6,740 nucleotides of DNA from CAYZMH01 sp964479445 (GCA_964479445.1 CAYZMH010000128.1:1-6740), one strand, 5' to 3'. Shown: positions 1 to 6,740, counted from the stretch's first letter. Made by a program: numbers and translations. Notes: generated by a model not told the origin, from the letters alone.

Positions 1-907
1 AGAATGCCCTGCCGTCGGAGGCATCCGTCGAAGTGATGTGGATGCTGTTATAATAGACGTCCAGGTTTTCGGTACTCGAAATCATCAACCCATAGGCGTC
101 TCCGATACCACCCACATGAATGAAGTTATTGATGATCCCTGCCGGGGAACCCGCGGTAGCTTCCATGGCTGACATCCGGATCCCGTTCTCTGCGCCGATA
201 TCCAGGGTGTTCTTTTCGATCCTGAACGGACCGCTGCACTGGCTCATAAATATCCCGTTTCGGTCTGCATGGATCTCGTTCGAAAGGATCTCCGGGGCAT
301 GGTAGTTCTGCAGGTAGATGCCCGTATACCCCACATTTTTCAGTATGTTTCCTTCGATACATGCACCTTCGGGGTATGCCGCATAAAGCGATCTGCGCAT
401 CCGGATCCCGTAGGCGCCCCCGGTGATCGTATTGCCACGAATCTCCCTGTGAACATAATAGCCTCCTTCAGAGAGAATGGCTGTTTTGTCCCCATTATTC
501 CCGGTATATTGTTCGGAACGGAACGTATTGTATTCAATCACCACACTATCAGATCCGCCCACCAGGTCGACCATATTCCCGTAGGTGTCTCCCTGCGCCT
601 GGAAGATCAGTCCCTTGATGGTAATAAAATCAGCACCATGGAGCCTCAGAATGTAATTGTCCTCTTCGCCTGACGCATGGTACCTGAGAACCACGGAATC
701 CGTTTCCGGGATGATCTGTGGCCGGGTGATGGTGATCCGGTTGGCCGGACTGCTTCCGGGGATCGCGATCAGTTCGGCCTGCTCATCGTGAATACCCCTG
801 TTCAACCTGATATTCAGGGTAGATGATATTCCCCTTACCTTCAACATATCAAACAGGGCCTGGAGCGTTTCATAGGTTTCGCCCGGTCCGACGGAAATGT
901 CCCCGCC
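1..907 (-). repeat. Beta-helix module 2 (residues about 453-754, incomplete)
   Basis: Second copy of the module, cut by the left edge. It has Y464-E-T-L for Y40-E-T-F, NYILRL for NYIVRL, and NNFIHVGGIGDAYGL around F714 for NNFISVVGVSDGAGL, followed by DGRAF for GCRAF. The offset between copies is 424 residues near the start and 433 later, so small insertions have accumulated. The copies are clearly diverged in sequence, which points to an old duplication. Its closing motif should lie just beyond the window. Confidence 0.7.
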
Positions 908-2263
908 GAGGGGCGACTGGTACCATGCACCATCGGAGAATTCATCCGCACCGATATCCGGGTGTTGCACATTCCTTGGATCCCCATCGATGTCATCACT
1001 CACCTCTGCGATGGGCGCACCTTTTTTTGCCAGCCAGAAAGTATTTGCATGCAGGTCCGATTCCGAATGATAGTTCGGGTAAACCGATACCGAATGCTGG
1101 TCATGGCTTCCCAATGCTTTGAGTTCCGCAAGGTCATAGGCTGGTCCCCCCCGGTAGAACATGCCGCTGGAAGGGGAGTAATAGTTATTGTAATCGCACT
1201 GACCCAGGGTAGCAGGATATTTTACGTAACTGGCCTGTCCGTTGTTGATACAGCAAAAGCTGTTGTTGACAACCTGGATGGTTCCCCCGGTGTTGGAGTT
1301 GCAATAGAACGCTCTGCAACCGTTTATGGAATTCATCAGGACGGAGTTATGAAAGATACTCAACTCAGAAGAGTTCTGAATGTTCAGTCCGGCTCCATCG
1401 GAAACCCCCACCACAGAGATAAAATTGTTGGCCACGATTCCGTTTACCTCGTTCCCGTTGAAATTGATCTTGATTCCTTCAATCGATGTGGCCACGCGGT
1501 TTTTTAGTACCTCCAGTCCTTCTTCCCCGGAGGTAATATGAATTCCGAAATTCCCGTCAAGAATATCATTCATCGTAACCTTGGGATGCAGCATTCTTGA
1601 AAGGTAGATGGAAGTGTACCCGCTGTTCGAAAAGGTATTTCCCGTAATATTTACGCCGGGAATACCACTGAGTGTTCCGGCAATATAGATCCCATAGCCG
1701 CAATCTGAAAACTGGTTTCCGGTGATGTTGATGTTTTCCGGGTGCTGATCATTGGAGAAGATCAACGCAGCACTGGTAGATGCACCGGTTTGGTAGTTTC
1801 CCGTAAGCGTACAACCCGATATACCGGTGAATCCCGAACTGCCCAGCAGTTCAAACGCCCGTCCAAGTCCCGTGGCATGAAAGTTCAGGTTCTTAAATCC
1901 CACGTACTGACAGTCATTCAGTCGCACGATGTAGTTTTGGTCAGTTCCTGTAGCCTCAAATTCAAGGGTTACATCGCCGGCATTTCCCGACTGGGACTGA
2001 AAAACAACCTGGTTGAATTTACTGGCCCCGGTGATCGTTCCCAGGGTGAACTGTTCCGGGTAGGTTCCGCTGAGCACATGGAACGTGACCGCAGCGGAGA
2101 CACCGGCCTTATTGAGATCGGCGGCAGCATCGGTGAAGGTTTCATAGTCCCCACCCTTCCCTATGCTGTAGGTTCCGGAAAGCTGAGAAAATACTGGCAA
2201 TGAAAGCATACTGGTCATCACCACGAAAAGTGCGATGCGGTTAGCAGGTGCAGAAGTTTTCAT
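1..2263 (-). CDS. Secreted right-handed beta-helix repeat protein, C-terminus beyond window edge (partial)
   Basis: The minus-strand frame is open from an ATG at 2263 to the left edge without a stop, giving 754 codons. The protein begins with a clear Sec signal peptide: a short basic start (MKTSAPANR), a hydrophobic core at about residues 10-24 and a likely cleavage after VFS at 26/27, leaving Gln as first mature residue. There is no lipobox cysteine. The mature part opens with LSGTYSIG...DYETF, a beginning seen in many Bacteroidota surface proteins. It continues with short turns rich in Asn, Gly, Ile and Phe (for example NITGNQFSDCGYGIYI), typical of parallel beta-helix coils of the pectate-lyase or NosD type. 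A first module ends in D-x-D-G-D-P-R...PDIGADEF (residues 435-442), and a second, similar module follows. Proteins of this kind are usually exported and often carry a type IX secretion C-terminal domain; that end is not visible. No catalytic residues are identifiable, so adhesin, glycan-binding and lyase roles all remain possible. The ATG is preceded by an A/T-rich leader without a Shine-Dalgarno, as is usual in this phylum. Confidence 0.9.
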   Translation of the reverse strand, partial: MKTSAPANRIALFVVMTSMLSLPVFSQLSGTYSIGKGGDYETFTDAAADLNKAGVSAAVTFHVLSGTYPEQFTLGTITGASKFNQVVFQSQSGNAGDVTLEFEATGTDQNYIVRLNDCQYVGFKNLNFHATGLGRAFELLGSSGFTGISGCTLTGNYQTGASTSAALIFSNDQHPENINITGNQFSDCGYGIYIAGTLSGIPGVNITGNTFSNSGYTSIYLSRMLHPKVTMNDILDGNFGIHITSGEEGLEVLKNRVATSIEGIKINFNGNEVNGIVANNFISVVGVSDGAGLNIQNSSELSIFHNSVLMNSINGCRAFYCNSNTGGTIQVVNNSFCCINNGQASYVKYPATLGQCDYNNYYSPSSGMFYRGGPAYDLAELKALGSHDQHSVSVYPNYHSESDLHANTFWLAKKGAPIAEVSDDIDGDPRNVQHPDIGADEFSDGAWYQSPLGGDISVGPGETYETLQALFDMLKVRGISSTLNIRLNRGIHDEQAELIAIPGSSPANRITITRPQIIPETDSVVLRYHASGEEDNYILRLHGADFITIKGLIFQAQGDTYGNMVDLVGGSDSVVIEYNTFRSEQYTGNNGDKTAILSEGGYYVHREIRGNTITGGAYGIRMRRSLYAAYPEGACIEGNILKNVGYTGIYLQNYHAPEILSNEIHADRNGIFMSQCSGPFRIEKNTLDIGAENGIRMSAMEATAGSPAGIINNFIHVGGIGDAYGLMISSTENLDVYYNSIHITSTDASDGRAF
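938..2182 (-). repeat. Beta-helix module 1 (residues about 28-442)
   Basis: First copy of a large internal protein repeat. It starts at LSGTYSIG, includes Y40-E-T-F, a segment NYIVRL, many helix coils, a segment NNFISVVGVSDGAGL around F281 and GCRAF, and closes with PDIGADEF at 435-442. Each landmark except the closing motif has a counterpart in module 2, in the same order. The boundaries are approximate and were set by eye from the matching landmarks. Confidence 0.7.
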
Positions 2264-2288
2264 GATTTAAATACGTTTAATAGAAAAA

Positions 2289-2540
2289 TTATGGTTTGTC
2301 GTCAATGTGCAGTTGCCTGAAGCGGCGTGCAGCATCCACGCGATTCCTGGTATTCAGCTTGCGGTAAATGCGTTTAAGGTGGTATTTGACCGTATTGACT
2401 GAAATGTTGAGTACACGGGAGATCTCGGTGTTGGATGCTCCTGCGGAAAGGGATTCCAGGATTTCTGTTTCCCGGCGGCTCAGTTCTGGTGTTGCGTTCA
2501 TGGTAATGTGAACCCGGAACAAGTTACGCATCTGTTGCAC
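2289..2540 (-). CDS. Small HTH-only LuxR/GerE-type transcriptional regulator
   Basis: An 83-residue protein that is almost entirely a LuxR C-terminal (GerE-like) helix-turn-helix domain at residues about 18-73. It has the family signature L-S-x-R-E-x-E-I-L, the scaffold helix SNTEISRVLNIS and the recognition helix NTVKYHLKRIYRKL. No receiver, ligand-binding or TPR domain is attached, unlike most family members. The start used is GTG at 2540, with AGGA six bases upstream; ATG at 2531 or at residue 14 are alternatives. The frame stays open upstream to 2663 but contains no ATG, GTG or TTG there. The stop lies 25 bp before the ATG of the beta-helix gene, so the two are likely one transcript, and it is divergent from the TPR regulator at 2666. 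Of 56 aligned HTH positions, 29 match that regulator by hand count. It probably binds DNA as a dimer and regulates this locus, possibly as partner or competitor of its neighbour (inference). A decayed remnant of a longer regulator is less likely because the HTH core is intact. Confidence 0.75.
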   Translation of the reverse strand: MQQMRNLFRVHITMNATPELSRRETEILESLSAGASNTEISRVLNISVNTVKYHLKRIYRKLNTRNRVDAARRFRQLHIDDKP

Positions 2541-2548
2541 TGCCTGTC

Positions 2549-2564
2549 CTACCCGTTCGGGTAG
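2549..2564. promoter_or_regulatory. 16-bp perfect inverted repeat, candidate operator or hairpin
   Basis: CTACCCG-TT-CGGGTAG has two perfect 7-bp arms around a 2-bp centre. It lies between two divergent LuxR-type regulators, 8 bp upstream of the small regulator's GTG and about 100 bp upstream of the TPR regulator's ATG. A dyad of this size suits a dimeric LuxR-type HTH. In minus-strand RNA it could instead form a hairpin overlapping the AGGA (2550-2547) that would serve the GTG start. The symmetry is directly visible; the function is inferred. Confidence 0.5.
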
Positions 2565-2576
2565 TTTTGCGCAAAA
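2565..2576. promoter_or_regulatory. 12-bp perfect palindrome abutting the 16-bp dyad
   Basis: TTTTGCGCAAAA is fully self-complementary and begins at the base directly after the 16-bp inverted repeat, so 28 bp in a row are made of two perfect dyads. It may be a second operator half-site or a site for another dimeric regulator. On the plus strand its leading TTTT follows the GC-rich stem and so resembles a terminator, but no plus-strand gene lies upstream to need one. Confidence 0.4.
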
Positions 2577-2626
2577 AGGCCAGGTAACATCTTCTGCAGC
2601 ATGTTCCGCATAAAATGCAAGACAAT

Positions 2627-2663
2627 CCTTTTCAATATGCCTGGAATGAAGTAACTTGAAAGG
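2627..2663 (+). promoter_or_regulatory. Imperfect inverted repeat in the leader of the TPR regulator
   Basis: CCTTTTCAA (2627-2635) pairs with TTGAAAGG (2656-2663), with one bulged T and a 20-base loop. The right arm carries AAAGG, the only purine-rich stretch just before the ATG at 2666. If transcribed, this hairpin could mask the start region. The pairing is modest, and neither a promoter nor a transcript start could be identified. Confidence 0.25.
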
Positions 2664-2665
2664 TC

Positions 2666-4231
2666 ATGAAGCGCAGATCACCTCCCCGCGGTCTGGTCAC
2701 CCTCCTCCTGGTGACCGGATGCTGTCTTGCAGGCACCCTTTTGTCTGCCCGGCATCTGCTTCAGAACAGGAGATACGCGGATGAACTCCGCCTGGCAGAT
2801 TCGCTGGGCGATGCCGGGAAGTACGAGGATGCTGCCCGGATCTACGAAAAACTGCTCACCGGGGAGGGACGCAGCACCACGGGTGAAGCGCGTGCGGAAC
2901 TTCGTTACCGGGCCGGGATCAACCGCATGAATGCCTCGCAGGAACATCTCGCAAAAATTCACTTTACCAGGATCCTGGACCTTGCGGAACAAGTCACCGA
3001 CACCACTCTTGTGGGCGATGCCATGAGCGGACTAGGACGGTGTTATGAATACATGGGAAAACACGACTCCGCTTTTTCCTGGTACCTGGAAGCCTACCGG
3101 AGGGTGGAGTTTTCCGAAGATCATGAACGGAAAGCCCGGGATGCACGGAACATTGCACAGCTGCTGCGGTTCCTGGGCCGCCTGGATGAGGCCAAACACT
3201 ATTGCCGGCAGGCCCTTGAACTGGTCCCGGCGCTGCAGGATTTCAGGGTGAAAGCCAATATATTCAACGAGATCGCCTACCTGCATGAACTTTCAGGCGA
3301 GCTGGATTCGGCAGCCTTTTATTACCGCAAACTCATCGATCTCTCCAGGGAAAAGCGGTACGATGCCGGGGAGAGTGTTGGCTATTCCAACCTGGCTGAA
3401 GTGCTGGAGAAGGAAAAACGGTATGACGAGGCCCTTGAGCTGAAGAGGAAAGGACTGGAGATTGACCGGGGTATGAATGACCGGTACGGTATGATGACCT
3501 CCTGGCAAACGATCAGTCAGACCCTATACCACATGGGTCTCTATCAGCGATCGATCGGGGCACTCGACAGCGCAGCAGCCCTGTGTGACGACCGGTACCT
3601 GGTCGACCTGATGGGCCTCGAGGAGGGGTATTACAACAATTACAGGGCCCTGGGCAGACCCGCCGAAGCCCTGCTGCACCTGGAGAATTACAACACGCTG
3701 AAAGACAGTGTTAACACAGCGAAGTCCAATCAGCATGTCACAGAACTACTGGCCAGATACGAGGCGGAATCCCGGGAACAGCAGCTGAGGATCCTCGAGC
3801 AATCCAATACGATACAGGAGAGCCGGATCAGGCTTCAGTGGGTGATCATTGCCGGACTGGTTCTGCTGGGTATCTCCCTGGTCATGATCGGCTGGCTGTG
3901 GATCAGGAACAAGAACCAGGCGTTGAAACGTATGCACGCGGAGCTTCACCAGTTCCTGATGGCAGGGGAAAGGAGCCATTCGGATGGAGAATCCACCGCA
4001 CCGGAATCTGCAACGAACAGGGAACCTTCAAAAGCTTACAGCGCATGGGGACTCACCGGTCGTGAAAGCGAGATCCTCTGGTTCATGGGTCAGGGCTGCA
4101 GTAATTCCCTGATCGCCGAAAAGTTGTTCATCTCCGAAAACACGGTGAAATACCACCTGAAAAACATCTACATCAAACTTGACGTAAAGAACCGCATCCA
4201 GGCCCTGGTGCGCTGCAACAGTACGAAATAG
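2666..4231 (+). CDS. Membrane-anchored TPR sensor with C-terminal LuxR-type HTH
   Basis: A 521-residue one-component regulator. A basic N-terminus (MKRRSPPR) leads into a hydrophobic segment at residues 10-28. About eight TPR-like repeats follow between residues 36 and 350, for example GKYEDAARIYEKLL, GKHDSAFSWYLEAY, GRLDEAKHYCRQALEL and KRYDEALELKRKGLEI. A charged coiled coil spans about 355-390, a strong transmembrane helix 391-413, a linker follows, and a LuxR/GerE HTH lies at 463-518 (LTGRESEIL...ENTVKYHLKNIYIKL). The positive N-terminus and second helix place the TPRs in the periplasm and the HTH in the cytoplasm, so an envelope signal could be passed straight to DNA. V16-T-G-C19 resembles a lipobox, but hydrophobicity continues past it, so an uncleaved anchor is more likely. 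An in-frame stop at 2657-2659 makes the ATG at 2666 the first possible start. The gene is divergent from the small HTH regulator and beta-helix gene, its probable targets (inference). TPR-TM-HTH regulators are known in Bacteroidota; the ligand is unknown. Confidence 0.9.
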   Translation: MKRRSPPRGLVTLLLVTGCCLAGTLLSARHLLQNRRYADELRLADSLGDAGKYEDAARIYEKLLTGEGRSTTGEARAELRYRAGINRMNASQEHLAKIHFTRILDLAEQVTDTTLVGDAMSGLGRCYEYMGKHDSAFSWYLEAYRRVEFSEDHERKARDARNIAQLLRFLGRLDEAKHYCRQALELVPALQDFRVKANIFNEIAYLHELSGELDSAAFYYRKLIDLSREKRYDAGESVGYSNLAEVLEKEKRYDEALELKRKGLEIDRGMNDRYGMMTSWQTISQTLYHMGLYQRSIGALDSAAALCDDRYLVDLMGLEEGYYNNYRALGRPAEALLHLENYNTLKDSVNTAKSNQHVTELLARYEAESREQQLRILEQSNTIQESRIRLQWVIIAGLVLLGISLVMIGWLWIRNKNQALKRMHAELHQFLMAGERSHSDGESTAPESATNREPSKAYSAWGLTGRESEILWFMGQGCSNSLIAEKLFISENTVKYHLKNIYIKLDVKNRIQALVRCNSTK

Positions 4232-4363
4232 TAACCTGCAAGGCTTCAATAAGATCCTACCTGTCAAATTTACCTGGTTATTGACTTTGCTCTCTATCCA
4301 CGCGATGATTTCACGAAAAGACCATGATTTGCTAAACTCAATGGATGGTTGTGTAAGCCAGTG

Positions 4364-6740
4364 CTAAACAGAATCTCCATGCGCAAAAAGCGACCTCAGC
4401 TCGTTGTTCGACAGATCCCCGATCCATTTTTCCCCGCTGGTCACCGACAGATCTGCCAGCTGTTTCTTATCCTTCAGCATCTCGTTGATGCGCTCTTCAA
4501 ACGTTCCCCGGGTGATCATCCGGTGCACCATCACGTTGCGCTGCTGACCGATCCGGTAGGCACGGTCGGTAGCCTGTGTTTCCACGGCCGGGTTCCACCA
4601 CAGATCGTAATGGATCACATGATTGGCCGCAGTGAGGTTCAAACCGGTACCGCCTGCTTTCAGCGAAAGAATAAAAATCCGCCGGTGCGGATCACCCTGG
4701 AACTGCTCCACCATGACATCCCGCTGTTTTCGTGAAGTACCCCCGTGCAGGAAAAGGCTCTCTGCGTCGAAACGGGCCCTGATCATCTCCTGCAGAATGA
4801 ATCCCATCTCCCGGTACTGGGTAAAGATCAGCACCTTGTCGTTGTTCTCCAGGATGTTTTCCATGAGCCTGGTGAACACCCCGGCCTTCCCCGAGAGTTC
4901 CGGAGAATAGTCACTTTTTTTCAAATAGTGCGAAGGGTGATTGCACACCTGCTTGAGTGCAGTGATCATCTTCAACACAAGCCCTTTCCGCTGGATCTTT
5001 TCCTTTTTTCCCTCAACAGGAACCTCCTCGATGGTCCCCATCATCGACTGCAGCACGTTCTCATAGATTGCTGCCTGCTCTTTCTCCATGGCAGCAAATA
5101 CATCATTCTCCACTTTATCGGGCAGATCGGTGATCACAGAGCGGTCGGTCTTTTCGCGGCGTATGATGAACGGACCGGTGATCTTCAAAAACCGTTCGAG
5201 CTTCTGCTGATTCCGCGATAGTTCAATGGGAATAGCATACTCATCGGCAAACTGCTTCCGACTGCCCAGGTAACCGCGGTTGGTGAAATCAAAAATGCTC
5301 CAGTACTCCGATAACCGGTTTTCCACGGGTGTCCCGCTCATAGCCACCCTGATCCCGCTTTTCAGCTTTTTCACGGCCCGGGTCTGTGCAGTGGACGGAT
5401 TCTTAATATTCTGAGCCTCGTCAATCACAACAGCCCTCCAGGTGATCCCCGAAAGATACTCCTGGTCGCTTCGCGTAATCCCGTAACTGGTCAGCACCAC
5501 ATCCGTACCCCGGTCCAGCTCCCGGCCGGTTCCGTGGTAAACCGAACAGGAAAACCCCGGTGCAAATTTTTCAAACTCCTTCAGCCAGTTGGTGATCAAG
5601 GTAGTGGGCACAACGATCAGCACCTGCCTTTCCGAACCCGGATCCTCCTCTTTCAGCCGGAGCAGCAGGCTGATCACCTGGAGGGTCTTACCCAAACCCA
5701 TATCATCGGCAATGATGCTGCCGAAACCCAGTTGTGCATTCTTGCACAACCAGTCATACCCGCGCTTCTGATAAGGCCGCAGGTCGGCCCGCACCCCCTC
5801 CGGCAGATCGATCGTCTCCACGCGCATCAACGAATCGATCAGCTCCCGCGTGGCCTCATCGATCCGGATCTTCGCCCCCTGGTACTCACCGGTGATAGCA
5901 GCCTGCATCAATTGGTGCCTGCTCATCTTCTCTTCACCCTGGAGCCGGTCCATCAACGTGTTCAGGTCAGAAGGATTGATATATACATACTGCTCCTTCA
6001 TCCTGACGATCCCCGACACTCCCCTGACCAGCCTGGCAAACTCCTCCCGGTCGATGATCTGATCACCGAGCGCCACCTCGTACTGAAAATCCAGCAGCTT
6101 GTCCAGGGTGATGAACGACTTTCGCTCCGACCGGTCAGTATGCTGCAGGGTCATGGAAAGCCGCGGCCGCACCAGGTGCTTCAGCTCATCGGGCAAAGAA
6201 ACCGTAATGCCGTACAGCCTGATCAGCGGAAGGATCGCAAACATGATCTCCGCAAACTCCTGCGGACCATACGAAGGAACATACCTCCCCGAGGTGGCAA
6301 TAATTTGCTCCAGTCCGGGATAAGCACCCGTCAGCAACTCCAGCCTGCGCAACACCTCATAGCCTGCCCTCGAACTCTCCGGATTCTTCATAAATTCCTC
6401 CAGGTCCACGGATTGCTGCAACGCTTTCCTGCGGTTTTCCACGAAGACTTCCAGTCTGAACGTATCTTCCCGGTCATCGGGGGTGATCTTAAACCCCGGA
6501 CTGTATTCTGCCTGGGGAAGGAAGAACGGGTCAATCCACCGCTGCATGGATCCCGGCAGCTCCTCCTCACCCGGTCCGTCAAACCTGTACAAAAAAGGTT
6601 CTGTAAACAACAGGGGTACCACCTCCTGCTTCAGGCTGTCCGCCGCACCGCAATCCCGGATGATCTGTTTGAAAAACAGCGAAACAAGAGCATTGACCTG
6701 CTCCCCCGGGTTCAGAGGCATGCCACGCTCTTCCTGTACA
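4364..6740 (-). CDS. SNF2-family DEAD/DEAH-type helicase (DNA translocase), N-terminus beyond window edge
   Basis: The minus-strand frame is open from the right edge to a TAG at 4364-4366. An in-frame Met at 6721 gives 785 residues, but the frame continues upstream of it to the edge, so the true start is probably outside. Numbered from that Met, the SNF2 motor begins with LRPYQKRGYDWL (314-325), motif I DDMGLGKT (339-346, Lys345 for ATP), Ia VLIVVPTTLITNW (367-379), motif II DEAQ (434-437), III MSGTP (461-465), IV VLIFTQY (630-636), V LKAGGTGLNLT (687-697) and VI QATDRAYRIGQ (716-726). All key residues are present, so it should be an active ATP-driven double-stranded DNA translocase. Residues 1-310 form an accessory region without a motif I recognise; related bacterial proteins often have a SWIM zinc finger further upstream, which would be off the window. 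The gene is convergent with the TPR regulator. Such proteins remodel protein-DNA complexes or act in repair, and some serve phage defence, but no defence partner genes are visible here. Confidence 0.93.
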   Translation of the reverse strand, partial: VQEERGMPLNPGEQVNALVSLFFKQIIRDCGAADSLKQEVVPLLFTEPFLYRFDGPGEEELPGSMQRWIDPFFLPQAEYSPGFKITPDDREDTFRLEVFVENRRKALQQSVDLEEFMKNPESSRAGYEVLRRLELLTGAYPGLEQIIATSGRYVPSYGPQEFAEIMFAILPLIRLYGITVSLPDELKHLVRPRLSMTLQHTDRSERKSFITLDKLLDFQYEVALGDQIIDREEFARLVRGVSGIVRMKEQYVYINPSDLNTLMDRLQGEEKMSRHQLMQAAITGEYQGAKIRIDEATRELIDSLMRVETIDLPEGVRADLRPYQKRGYDWLCKNAQLGFGSIIADDMGLGKTLQVISLLLRLKEEDPGSERQVLIVVPTTLITNWLKEFEKFAPGFSCSVYHGTGRELDRGTDVVLTSYGITRSDQEYLSGITWRAVVIDEAQNIKNPSTAQTRAVKKLKSGIRVAMSGTPVENRLSEYWSIFDFTNRGYLGSRKQFADEYAIPIELSRNQQKLERFLKITGPFIIRREKTDRSVITDLPDKVENDVFAAMEKEQAAIYENVLQSMMGTIEEVPVEGKKEKIQRKGLVLKMITALKQVCNHPSHYLKKSDYSPELSGKAGVFTRLMENILENNDKVLIFTQYREMGFILQEMIRARFDAESLFLHGGTSRKQRDVMVEQFQGDPHRRIFILSLKAGGTGLNLTAANHVIHYDLWWNPAVETQATDRAYRIGQQRNVMVHRMITRGTFEERINEMLKDKKQLADLSVTSGEKWIGDLSNNELRSLFAHGDSV

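Noticed and set aside
120..2203. Plus-strand open frames of 61-181 codons across the left third.
   Set aside because: They lie antisense to the continuous beta-helix frame, have no recognisable domain, and the minus-strand frame has a signal peptide, repeats and known motifs.
2277..2305. TTGACG and TATTAA spaced by 17 bp on the minus strand, resembling a sigma-70 promoter for the beta-helix gene.
   Set aside because: It would start transcription only a few bases before the ATG and lies partly in the upstream gene; Bacteroidota promoters normally use a different -7 element (TAnnTTTG), of which only an imperfect TAATTTTT is present.
2549..2568. GC-rich stem followed by TTTT as a rho-independent terminator on the plus strand.
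   Set aside because: The stem has at most 7 bp with a minimal loop and only four Ts, and no plus-strand gene lies upstream to be terminated.
4232..4363. Possible bidirectional terminator in the convergent gap.
   Set aside because: Only weak 5-bp arms (ACCAT/ATGGT, loop of about 19) were found and there is no GC-rich stem with a T-tract on either strand.
4349..6323. Plus-strand open frames opposite the helicase gene.
   Set aside because: They are antisense shadows of a frame with a full set of SNF2 motifs and show no protein features of their own.
4364..6740. SNF2 protein as part of a phage-defence island such as DISARM.
   Set aside because: No methyltransferase, phospholipase-D-like or other defence gene is visible; the neighbour is a regulator, and SNF2 proteins of this type are also common as ordinary chromosomal genes.

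Overview
The window looks like chromosomal DNA from a member of the Bacteroidota (GC roughly 50%). The evidence is a secreted right-handed beta-helix protein of the type common in that phylum, including a D-x-D-G-(D)-x-R...PDIGADE module end; a membrane-anchored TPR regulator with a LuxR-type HTH at its C-terminus, a layout frequent in Bacteroidota; and mostly weak Shine-Dalgarno sequences. The exact genus cannot be read from the sequence.

Layout. (1) Positions 1-2263, minus strand: the N-terminal 754 residues of a secreted beta-helix protein that runs off the left edge. It has a signal peptide and two copies of a module of about 430 residues. (2) 2289-2540, minus strand: a small protein that is essentially only a LuxR/GerE-type DNA-binding domain. 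It ends 25 bp before the beta-helix gene and is probably co-transcribed with it. (3) 2541-2665: a 125-bp divergent control region unusually rich in dyad symmetry, including two abutting perfect palindromes of 16 bp and 12 bp. (4) 2666-4231, plus strand: a 521-residue regulator with an N-terminal membrane segment, about eight TPR-like repeats predicted to be periplasmic, a coiled coil, a second membrane segment and a cytoplasmic LuxR-type HTH. (5) 4232-4363: a short convergent gap with no convincing terminator. (6) 4364-6740, minus strand: a SNF2-family helicase/translocase whose N-terminus lies beyond the right edge.

How the parts may work together (inference). The two divergent regulators carry closely similar HTH domains with the same recognition-helix core, N-T-V-K-Y-H-L-K. 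They flank palindromes of a size suited to dimeric LuxR-type domains. The large one could sense something in the envelope through its TPRs and act directly on DNA, while the small HTH-only protein could compete with or assist it at the same operator. The likely target is the small-regulator/beta-helix operon. The SNF2 gene is convergent and shows no sign of belonging to this unit. No RNA genes, CRISPR arrays, insertion sequences or attachment sites were seen.
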